49,081 nucleotides of DNA, from the NCBI GenBank assembly GCA_022486815.1, contig JAKVJW010000021.1, positions 1 through 49,081 on the forward strand, given 5' to 3'. Each line of letters starts with the position of its first letter. The first letter of the stretch is position 1. The stretch is from Prevotella sp. GTDB taxonomy: Bacteria > Bacteroidota > Bacteroidia > Bacteroidales > Bacteroidaceae. The position numbers were made by a program, and so were the translations under genes. The notes below the pieces were generated by a model. It was not told the DNA's origin and ran no database searches. It saw nothing but the letters and a program-made list of their open reading frames with translations. Positions 18,478 to 25,842 of this stretch are shown here, piece after piece.

Positions 18478-19677
18478 ATGAATTTAGTTTGGAAATTACT
18501 GAAACAGCATATTAGTGTATCCCAGTTTGTGGGATTTTTCTTTGCCAATTTATTTGGTATGCTCATCGTACTATTAGGTTTTCAGTTTTATCATGATGTA
18601 ATCCCAGTCTTTACTTCTCAGGATAGTTTTATGAGTGCTGACTTTATGATCGTCAACAAGAAGATCAGTACGGCGAATACGATTAGTGGGAGTTCCAATA
18701 CTTTCAGCCAGAGTGATATTGATGATATTTCAGCTCAGAAATTTGCCAGGAAAGTGGGTAAATTTACTCCGACGGGTTATAAGGTGAATGCTTCTATGGG
18801 TGTGAATGGCACTAATGTGCTGAATTCAGAGATTCCTATAGAATCTGTCCCAGACAGTTTCGTAGATGTGTCTATGAAAGACTGGCAGTATCATCCCGGG
18901 TCTAAGGTTGTACCGGTTATCATCCCTCGTGCTTATATTACGATGTATAATTTTGGTTTTGCTCAGAGTCATGCCTTGCCGAAGATCAGTGATGGACTTG
19001 CCGGAATGATAGATTTCAAGATGTTCATTCAGGGGAATGGACATAATGGCCAGTTTCAGGGCAAGGTTATCGGTTTTTCGAGTAGATTAAATACGATATT
19101 GGTTCCTCAGAGTTTTATGGATTGGAGCAATCCTAGATTTGCTCCGTATAATCACAGTGAACCGACTCGTTTGATCATGAAAGTAGGAAATCCTTCTGAT
19201 GAGAGTATCGGAAAGTATTTGAATCATAAAGGTTATGAGATTGAAGATGACAAACTTAATGAGGAGAAGACTACTTATTTCCTGAGGATGATGGTTTCTA
19301 TGGTCATGATAGTGGGACTGGTCATCTCTGTTTTGAGTTTCTATATTCTGATGTTGAGTATCTATTTACTGGTGCAGAAGAATTCTTCAAAATTGGAGAA
19401 TTTACTCTTGATTGGGTATAGTCCGAACAATGTCGCAAAGCCTTACCAGATTCTGACGATTGGCCTGAACATAGGCGTGCTATTTCTTGCCTGGGTTGCA
19501 ATCTTCTTTATTCGAAATTATTATATGAATATTTTAGAGACTCTTTTTCCGGAGTTGAATGATGGTAATATGGTACCTGCAATTATTGTAGGTCTGTGTC
19601 TGTTTGCTCTGGTTTCTATTCTTAATATTATCGCTATCCGCAGAAAGGTCATGAGCATCTGGAATAGAAAAGATTAG
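18478..19677 (+). CDS. ABC transporter permease, FtsX/MacB/LolC-like
   Basis: 399 residues. One membrane helix near the N-terminus (FVGFFFANLFGMLIVLLGF, ~17-36), a long extracytoplasmic domain (~45-275), then three C-terminal helices (MMVSMVMIVGLVISVLSFYI; LTIGLNIGVLFLAWVAIFF; MVPAIIVGLCLFALVSILNI). This 1+3 topology is that of the FtsX/MacB/LolCE class, which usually works by mechanotransmission rather than moving a substrate through the membrane. The cytoplasmic coupling stretch KLENLLLIGYSPNNVAKPY lies between helices 2 and 3. Such permeases dimerise; only one permease gene is present, suggesting a homodimer. It follows the ATPase gene directly (spacer with TAGGA before ATG) and ends at a strong terminator. 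Confidence 0.88.
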   Translation: MNLVWKLLKQHISVSQFVGFFFANLFGMLIVLLGFQFYHDVIPVFTSQDSFMSADFMIVNKKISTANTISGSSNTFSQSDIDDISAQKFARKVGKFTPTGYKVNASMGVNGTNVLNSEIPIESVPDSFVDVSMKDWQYHPGSKVVPVIIPRAYITMYNFGFAQSHALPKISDGLAGMIDFKMFIQGNGHNGQFQGKVIGFSSRLNTILVPQSFMDWSNPRFAPYNHSEPTRLIMKVGNPSDESIGKYLNHKGYEIEDDKLNEEKTTYFLRMMVSMVMIVGLVISVLSFYILMLSIYLLVQKNSSKLENLLLIGYSPNNVAKPYQILTIGLNIGVLFLAWVAIFFIRNYYMNILETLFPELNDGNMVPAIIVGLCLFALVSILNIIAIRRKVMSIWNRKD

Positions 19678-19759
19678 AACGTTAGGTTTGTCAAAATGTG
19701 TCTTATCGGTAATATTTGTATTTTAGAGTGAGGTTAAGAATTTGATTTTCCGCGTTTTG

Positions 19760-19793
19760 AAAAGTCTCTCAAATTACTGTTTGAGAGACTTTT
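19760..19793 (+). terminator. Intrinsic terminator after ABC permease gene
   Basis: A 14-bp stem (19760-19773 with 19780-19793), arms AAAAGTCTCTCAAA and TTTGAGAGACTTTT, loop TTACTG, ending in a T run. It lies about 80 bases past the permease stop. Confidence 0.93.
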
Positions 19794-19847
19794 TTAGTCG
19801 GAAAAACAGATAAGATTACTGGGAAGATTCGATCAATCAGTTGATGG

Positions 19848-19879
19848 TATTTATACAAATAACAATGTGTATTTATACA
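19848..19879. repeat. Direct repeat TATTTATACA x2, 22-base period
   Basis: TATTTATACA occurs at 19848-19857 and 19870-19879. The start-to-start distance of 22 bases is two helical turns, so a dimeric regulator could bind both on the same DNA face. It lies ~400 bases upstream of the receptor gene. Confidence 0.4.
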
Positions 19880-20212
19880 TTTATTTTTTTAAAAGTAGGG
19901 ATTGCATTCATTCTTTTGCCTTGAGATTCAATATCAGATTTGTTCTGAATATACTATTTTGAAAGATTAAATCAAAATGTTACTTTCTTGATAAATACGG
20001 CCATTGAAATAATAAATAAATTGCTTTTTGCTAAATAATATCTATTTATAAAGCAGTTTGTCAAAATGACTTTTAAGTAGACCCTTCTCTTTTTTACAAA
20101 AGTAATGTCAGTGCTTGCAATGAGAATCTTGTCAATATTATTATTTCGACTTTTTATTGTCTTTTTTTTTACTTTTTCATCGTTTTGTAACAAAGTTATG
20201 ATTTTTTTTAAT

Positions 20213-20220
20213 TAGATTTG
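20213..20220 (+). promoter_or_regulatory. -7 promoter element for TonB-dependent receptor
   Basis: TAGATTTG fits TAnnTTTG. The best TTTG upstream (20184-20187) is 25 bases away, too far for the normal 19-21 spacing, so this promoter is weak or regulated. It predicts a leader of about 55 bases. Confidence 0.6.
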
Positions 20221-20280
20221 CAGTGTATTTAGATGAAGGGAGATTTCCCTAAATATTATTAATCATTTTTAGTTAAAATT

Positions 20281-23200
20281 ATGCAAAAAAGATTGCATTT
20301 TCTCGTAGCTCTTCTGTTGTTTTTCAGTGCAACAGTAATGGCTCAGGTAACAACTTCAAGTTTAGACGGGAAGGTTGTTTCAAATGGTGAAAATGTCGTT
20401 GGTGCTGTTGTGACTGCTATCCACGAACCTTCCGGAACGCGTTATAATGCAGTGACCAATGCCGATGGCCGGTACACCATTCAGGGTATGCGTGTAGGTG
20501 GTCCTTACACTGTAACAATTAACTACATTGGTTACAAAAAAGAGACCAGGAAGAACATTAATCTGTCTCTTGGTGAGCCGGAAGTTCTCGATGTAGACTT
20601 AAAGGAAGATTCTCAGACCCTTGGCGAGGTTACTGTTTTAGGACAGATGGGCAAGGGTAGCTATGGTGCTTCTTCTAATTTCTCACAGCAGCAAATCGAA
20701 AATGCACCGACTATTGATCGTAATATTTACGATATTGCCAAACTTTCTCCATTGGTTAATGTTAATAAAAATGGTGGTATTTCAATTGCCGGAACAAACA
20801 ATCGTTACAACTCCTTCCAGATTGATGGTATGGTAGCCAATGATGTGTTTGGCCTTTCTTCTACTGGTACGAATGGCGGGCAGACCAGTGCTAACCCAAT
20901 CTCAATGGATGCCATAGAGCAGATTCAGGTCGTGGCTTCTCCTTTTGATATTCGTCAGAGTGGATTTACCGGTGGTGCAATCAATGCTATCACAAAATCA
21001 GGTACCAATAAACTGACGGGTACTGCATTCAGCTATTTTACAAATGAGAATATGTATAGCCACTGGAGTCCCTATTACGATATGACTCAAAAGTTGACAG
21101 ATGAGACTACTCAGACTCATGGTTTTACCCTTGGTGGTCCGATCATTAAGAATAAGTTGTTCTTCTTTACTTCTTTGGAATATCGGAAACATTCTTATCC
21201 GTCACAGTTTTATGCTGGAGCTCCCGGCTATTTCATGACAACAGAAGTTGCAAAGGAGATGGCTGATCAATATGAAAAGGTGACAGGTATCCAAGAATCT
21301 TATAACAAACGGAATATTAATCAGGAAGGGACATCTGTCTTGGGCCGCTTAGACTGGAATATCAACAGTAAGAATACTTTATCATTCCGCTATCAAGGCA
21401 ATTTCTCTTACGATGATAATTTTGGCATTGGGGGCAGTTCCTTTGTATTCAATGGTTCAGGTTATCGGATGAAGAATACAACACATTCCCTTGTTGCAGA
21501 ATTGAATTCTCATATTAATGATAATCTTTATAACGAACTTCGCTTCGGCTCAACTTTTGTACGAGATCATCGTGAAACCGGTTATAAAGGTCCTACTATT
21601 TATGTCAGCACTTCTCCTAAAGTCAACATGGGTACAGAGTATTCATCGGGGGTGAATATGTTGAATCAGAATAACTGGACATTGGAGGACAACCTCTCTA
21701 TCTATTACAAGAATCATACTTTTACGTTGGGTACCCATGATGAGTATTATGACATGAAAAATGGTTTTATTCAGGCTGCATTCGGAGAATATGTTTATTC
21801 TTCAGTAGATCAATTCTTAAGTGATCAGAATCCAGATAGTTTCGTCTATAAATATTCTGATCAGGATCTCACTGGTACCAGACAGTGGAAGACTCCTTTC
21901 AAAGCAGGTATCTTTGGTATTTATGCACAGGATAAGGTCGATTTTTCTAATCGGTTCCAGTTGACATACGGTTTGCGTTTTGATGCACCGTTTTATTTCA
22001 ATCATCCTACATGGAACACGGCATTTAACCAGACAGAGGACTGGGCAGGAACTTACGGAGTCCGCGTAGGACGTCGTCCGGCTACCATGATCGCAGCTTC
22101 TCCACGTATCGGTTTCCATTGGTATCTCAATGACAGTCATACCAGTTTGCTCCGTGGCGGTGTCGGTATCTTCAATGGACGGGCTCCTTTCGTCTGGATA
22201 GAGAATGCCTGGGCTAATACGGGTATGGAAATGAAGGGTGGTACGCTGTACACAAATGATAAAGCTGGAACCAAAGCACCGAAATTTTCTGAATTTGGTA
22301 ACAAGGATCCTATGCAAGCATTGAATTCTGATAAAGCCAGCGCTGCTACACCGGATATTGTTACCGTTGATCATAAATTCCGTTTCCCACAGGCTTTTCG
22401 TACTAATTTAGCTTGGGAACAGGAGCTGCCTTTCGGCATTAAGATGACATTGGAGGCTTTGTATTCTCGTTCTTTGAATGCTGTGTTCTTTCAGAATCTT
22501 GCACTTCAACCTAATGGAACCGTTTATGCCATTCCTGGTGTGAAAAATTCAGCGACTGTTTACTATTCCAGTAACCGTTCCAGCGAACTTGCTGATGGAA
22601 GTGGAAAATACAGTATAAATACTGTCATTAACATGAAGAATATAAATCAGGGACATAGTTACAGTTTCAGTGCTAAATTCGAAAAGAATTTTGCTTTTGG
22701 TCTTGATTTGATGGCAAGTTATACATTTGGTCATTCCTATTCTGTAAACGATGGAACTTCCTCTGTTGCCAATTCTAACTGGGGTTACTATTACTGTACC
22801 GATCCTAACCGTGAGGCGGTAGCTTATTCAATGTTTGACATGCCACATAAGATATTGGTTGAGGCTACATACAATACACCTCGTTATGGAAATGGCCATT
22901 TCCAGTCCCATTTTACATTAACTTACAATGGTTTCAGTGGTCAACGCTACAGCCTTACGATGTCAGATAATACGTATAAGACGAATAATGGGGGCGCTTC
23001 TTTCAACGGCGATTATCGTTCAGGCAACTCATTGCTTTATATCCCGACTAAAGAAGAACTAGCTCAAATGAATTTCGTAGATACACAGAACAATAATAAG
23101 GTAACTACAGTAACTGCTGATCAAAACCGTCAGGATTTTGAAGATTGGATAGAGAACGATAAATATGCGAAAGACCATCGTGGCCAATATGCTAAGCGTA

Positions 23201-23511
23201 ATTCAAATATGGCTCCTTTTGAAAATCATTTTGATTTCCATTTCACACAGGATTTCTTCTATTTGAAAGAACGTGGAAGTAAAGTGTCTTTGGTATTCGA
23301 TATTCTGAATGTCAGCAATATGATTAATAAGCACTGGGGCAAATTCTATTCCGGTCTCTGGAATGCTAACATTCTCCAAGTGCAAGATGTAAAGTTTGAT
23401 AAGAATGCGAAGATCGCAACCCCATCTTATGTTTTCAAGGGTGAAACTCCTGTGATAAGTGATTATTCAAGTCGCTGGCACATGCAGGTCGGACTTCGTG
23501 TAACATTCTAA
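20281..23511 (+). CDS. TonB-dependent receptor, Oar-like, with carboxypeptidase-regulatory-like N-terminal domain
   Basis: 1076 residues. A signal peptide (MQKRLHFLVALLLFFSATVM, cleaved near AQ) precedes a carboxypeptidase-D regulatory-like domain (~24-115: SSLDGKVVSNGENVVGAVVT, DGRYTIQGMRVGGPY). The plug domain follows (~120-240) with NRYNSFQIDGMVANDVFG and IEQIQVVASPFDIRQSGFTGGAINAIT. The rest is a large barrel ending MQVGLRVTF with the terminal aromatic. This layout and the GGAIN-type motif are those of Oar-like receptors, not SusC; there is no susD partner next to it. These proteins use TonB energy to import or export an unidentified substrate at the outer membrane. Followed by its own terminator. 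Confidence 0.93.
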   Translation: MQKRLHFLVALLLFFSATVMAQVTTSSLDGKVVSNGENVVGAVVTAIHEPSGTRYNAVTNADGRYTIQGMRVGGPYTVTINYIGYKKETRKNINLSLGEPEVLDVDLKEDSQTLGEVTVLGQMGKGSYGASSNFSQQQIENAPTIDRNIYDIAKLSPLVNVNKNGGISIAGTNNRYNSFQIDGMVANDVFGLSSTGTNGGQTSANPISMDAIEQIQVVASPFDIRQSGFTGGAINAITKSGTNKLTGTAFSYFTNENMYSHWSPYYDMTQKLTDETTQTHGFTLGGPIIKNKLFFFTSLEYRKHSYPSQFYAGAPGYFMTTEVAKEMADQYEKVTGIQESYNKRNINQEGTSVLGRLDWNINSKNTLSFRYQGNFSYDDNFGIGGSSFVFNGSGYRMKNTTHSLVAELNSHINDNLYNELRFGSTFVRDHRETGYKGPTIYVSTSPKVNMGTEYSSGVNMLNQNNWTLEDNLSIYYKNHTFTLGTHDEYYDMKNGFIQAAFGEYVYSSVDQFLSDQNPDSFVYKYSDQDLTGTRQWKTPFKAGIFGIYAQDKVDFSNRFQLTYGLRFDAPFYFNHPTWNTAFNQTEDWAGTYGVRVGRRPATMIAASPRIGFHWYLNDSHTSLLRGGVGIFNGRAPFVWIENAWANTGMEMKGGTLYTNDKAGTKAPKFSEFGNKDPMQALNSDKASAATPDIVTVDHKFRFPQAFRTNLAWEQELPFGIKMTLEALYSRSLNAVFFQNLALQPNGTVYAIPGVKNSATVYYSSNRSSELADGSGKYSINTVINMKNINQGHSYSFSAKFEKNFAFGLDLMASYTFGHSYSVNDGTSSVANSNWGYYYCTDPNREAVAYSMFDMPHKILVEATYNTPRYGNGHFQSHFTLTYNGFSGQRYSLTMSDNTYKTNNGGASFNGDYRSGNSLLYIPTKEELAQMNFVDTQNNNKVTTVTADQNRQDFEDWIENDKYAKDHRGQYAKRNSNMAPFENHFDFHFTQDFFYLKERGSKVSLVFDILNVSNMINKHWGKFYSGLWNANILQVQDVKFDKNAKIATPSYVFKGETPVISDYSSRWHMQVGLRVTF

Positions 23512-23561
23512 ATAAAATAGCTGTTTCCAATCAGTTTGTTGGGCAGATATCAATATAGTTT

Positions 23562-23600
23562 AAATTGGGATATTCCATTAAGGGATATTCCAATTTTTTT
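23562..23600 (+). terminator. Intrinsic terminator after TonB-dependent receptor
   Basis: Arms 23562-23576 and 23582-23596 pair over 15 positions with two G-T wobbles, loop ATTAA, followed by T through 23600. It lies about 50 bases past the receptor stop. Confidence 0.88.
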
Positions 23601-23602
23601 AT

Positions 23603-23610
23603 TACCTTTG
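23603..23610 (+). promoter_or_regulatory. -7 promoter element for cupin gene
   Basis: TACCTTTG, an exact -7 match, immediately after the receptor terminator and 29 bases before the cupin ATG. No clear -33 element is seen. Confidence 0.65.
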
Positions 23611-23639
23611 TTGTCGTAAAGGATTAATTACTAATAGCT

Positions 23640-23978
23640 ATGATTATAGATTTTGATCAAATCAAGGAAGCCCATATTCAGAACTTCAAGGGTGGTGAAG
23701 GCGAGTTGGATACGCGCAATTACGTAGATAGGAAGGTAAAGATAATGTATTCAACACTTCGTCCGGGTGCTTCTACAGGTCTTCATACTCATGAAGGTAA
23801 TTGTGAGATTATTTTTGTAATTAGCGGAATAGCAACCTTTCACTATGATGGAAAGGTAGAAGTAGCTCGTGAAGGACAGGTGCATTATTGTCCGTTAGGT
23901 CATTCTCATTATATAGAAAACAAGACCGATCATGATTTGGTCTATTATGCGATTGTATCGGAACAGCCTAAGATATGA
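23640..23978 (+). CDS. Small cupin domain protein
   Basis: 112 residues, a single-domain cupin. Motif 1 reads GLHTHEGNCEIIFVISGIAT, giving the usual His-x-His and Glu metal ligands. Motif 2 (GQVHYCPLGHSHYIEN) supplies the later His. Metal binding is therefore likely. No signal peptide, so cytoplasmic. Single cupins of this kind range from isomerases to dioxygenases and sugar-binding regulators, and the sequence does not tell which. The gene has its own promoter, is downstream of the receptor terminator, and is convergent with the helicase gene. Confidence 0.88.
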   Translation: MIIDFDQIKEAHIQNFKGGEGELDTRNYVDRKVKIMYSTLRPGASTGLHTHEGNCEIIFVISGIATFHYDGKVEVAREGQVHYCPLGHSHYIENKTDHDLVYYAIVSEQPKI

Positions 23979-24018
23979 GGGGTTAGAAATAGTCTGTATC
24001 CTTCAATAACTCTAGTTG

Positions 24019-25836
24019 TTATTTTGTTTTTGTGGCCTTTATATGCCCGGTCTTCATAAGATTCCTTAACTGACGTTTTGCAATTGGATGATCGGGGTAA
24101 AGGTTTAGTGCCTTTTCATAATTTCGTGATGCTGCATCATACATCTTTTCTGTTTCACATTCCTTTCCAAGAAGGACATATTCTGTAGATAATTTCTTCA
24201 GATAAGTTTCTTTCTTTTTCCATTCTTTTTTCAGTTCAAGATTTTCTTCACGGAGGCGATTGATCAGGTTCAGTTTTCGCCGAATCAAACGCTTGGATGC
24301 CGGTTTTTCTATATCATAACGGCTATGGATAGCTATAAAGAAATGATCGAGGACAGATTGCATGTCACCTTGTTGAAAAGCCTGAACACTTTCGGCATAT
24401 TCCTTGTCTGCCTGGCTTTGTGTAAGAGCTTTTTGGATGATATTCCTGTCATTGTAATGCTTCGCGAATTGTTTAACCTCGTTATGTACAAAGATTTCAT
24501 CCTTTCTAATTGGTTCCTTAAGACTGATTCCCTGAAGTGAGGTACAGCGAGAGAGAGCTACATACGTCTGTCCACTGGCAAATACACCTCCGCTGAAATC
24601 TATCTTGACCTGATTGAAAGTCAGTCCCTGACTTTTATGTACGGTAATAGCCCATGCTAAGCGGATAGGGTATTGTACATATCTTCCAATTTCCTCTTCT
24701 TCAATCTTCTTTTCTGTTTCATTGAAGTGATAACGGATATTACGCCAGGCTGACTGCTCAACCGTGACCTCTGTACCATCTTCAGTGGTTATATAAATCA
24801 AGGCATTCTGAGAATTGTCGTTATCAAATCCTGTAATTATGCCTAATGTTCCGTTGACCCATTGATGATCCATATCATTCTTGATAAAGATAATCTGTGC
24901 GCCTGGTTTTAAAAAGAGTTCTACAGGTGTAGGAAGGCTGCTATCCGGAAATTCACCTTCTACAGTTCCCCGGAAGAGGACAGGATCATCCGGAAGTTGC
25001 TCCAGGTGTTTCTGGTTGATCTTGTCTACTGTATCTCTATGAGTGGATAGAGTTATGGACAGTTGGCTATGTTCTGTATCCAATATTGAACCTACGCGTT
25101 GGTTGAGAGCATTTAAGTCATTTTCATTTACCTGAGAAGTACGGATATGATCAAGGATATGAATGAAAGCCGGATCTTTTTGCCGGTATACCTTCTTCAG
25201 TTCGATGCTCACTAATTGGAACTGTTGAAATATTTTGGCATCAAAAAAGTAGCTTGAAGGGTAGAAAGGATTTAATAATTTACGGTCATCTTCCTTTACG
25301 ACAGGCTCTAATTGATAGATATCCCCGACAAGGAGCAGTTGTTTTCCTCCGAATGGTTCACGCATATTATGGCAGTATATGCGTAATATCTTGTCAATAA
25401 AATCGATGATGTCTGCACGAACCATACTGATTTCATCAATGATGATGAGTTCCAGACTTTTCAGGAGTTTGACTTTTTCTGAATTATATTTTAAGGTTTC
25501 ACGGATATTCCTTGTTGAATATCTGCAATCATTCGGAAGTAAGGGATAAAAAGGGAGTTTGAAGAAACTATGAAGAGTAGATCCGCCGGCATTAATTGCA
25601 GCTATACCAGTAGGAGCCAGGATAATATGCTTCTTTTTTGTCTTGGCAGCAATATAGCGTAAAAACGTAGATTTGCCCGTCCCCGCTTTTCCTGTAAGAA
25701 AAAGCGAGCGATGGGTAAACTGAATAATCTGTAGAGCTTGCTGCAACTCCGGATTATTGAGATCAATGTTTTCTTCGATAGATTTCCCCTTTATGTAGGT
25801 ATCTTTGATTTTAATCTCTTTCTTTTTGTCCGCCAT
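24019..25836 (-). CDS. PIF1-like AAA ATPase/helicase with TPR-like C-terminus
   Basis: 605 residues. Superfamily 1B helicase motifs are in order: Walker A LFLTGKAGTGKSTFLRYI (~46-63), Walker B IIIDEISMVRADI, motif III LLVGDIYQLEPVV, and the late motifs AWAITVHKSQGLTF and QTYVALSRCTSLQGI. These are typical of PIF1/RecD2-like 5'-3' DNA helicases. The C-terminal ~150 residues are different: a basic coiled stretch (RLIRRKLNLINRLREENLEL) and a TPR-like repeat (YDAASRNYEKALNLYPDHPIA) that probably bind a partner. It starts six bases after the stop of a class A PBP gene and is likely translated from the same miaA-PBP transcript. Confidence 0.9.
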   Translation of the reverse strand: MADKKKEIKIKDTYIKGKSIEENIDLNNPELQQALQIIQFTHRSLFLTGKAGTGKSTFLRYIAAKTKKKHIILAPTGIAAINAGGSTLHSFFKLPFYPLLPNDCRYSTRNIRETLKYNSEKVKLLKSLELIIIDEISMVRADIIDFIDKILRIYCHNMREPFGGKQLLLVGDIYQLEPVVKEDDRKLLNPFYPSSYFFDAKIFQQFQLVSIELKKVYRQKDPAFIHILDHIRTSQVNENDLNALNQRVGSILDTEHSQLSITLSTHRDTVDKINQKHLEQLPDDPVLFRGTVEGEFPDSSLPTPVELFLKPGAQIIFIKNDMDHQWVNGTLGIITGFDNDNSQNALIYITTEDGTEVTVEQSAWRNIRYHFNETEKKIEEEEIGRYVQYPIRLAWAITVHKSQGLTFNQVKIDFSGGVFASGQTYVALSRCTSLQGISLKEPIRKDEIFVHNEVKQFAKHYNDRNIIQKALTQSQADKEYAESVQAFQQGDMQSVLDHFFIAIHSRYDIEKPASKRLIRRKLNLINRLREENLELKKEWKKKETYLKKLSTEYVLLGKECETEKMYDAASRNYEKALNLYPDHPIAKRQLRNLMKTGHIKATKTK

Positions 25837-25842
25837 AGAGAG

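Larger units (their letters stand above)
19794..20280. other. Long AT-rich region upstream of TonB-dependent receptor
   Basis: Nearly 490 bases with no credible gene. It holds a pair of 10-base direct repeats (19848-19879), poly-T stretches (for example 20161-20171) and, at its end, a -7 promoter element (20213-20220). A minus-strand open frame of 73 codons here is rich in Lys/Ile/Asn and looks like chance in AT-rich DNA. The length suggests room for regulation of the receptor gene. Confidence 0.6.

Noticed and set aside
19972..20193. Minus-strand open frame of 73 codons upstream of the TonB receptor
   Set aside because: Lys/Ile/Asn-rich translation expected by chance in AT-rich DNA; no promoter or family match.
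21817..22374. Minus-strand open frame of 185 codons inside the TonB receptor gene
   Set aside because: Antisense to a continuous 1076-residue receptor; composition rich in Cys/Arg/Thr is typical of a reverse-frame shadow.
24004..24023. Small inverted repeat at the cupin/helicase convergent junction
   Set aside because: Stem has a bulge, overlaps the helicase stop and lacks a T run on either strand.
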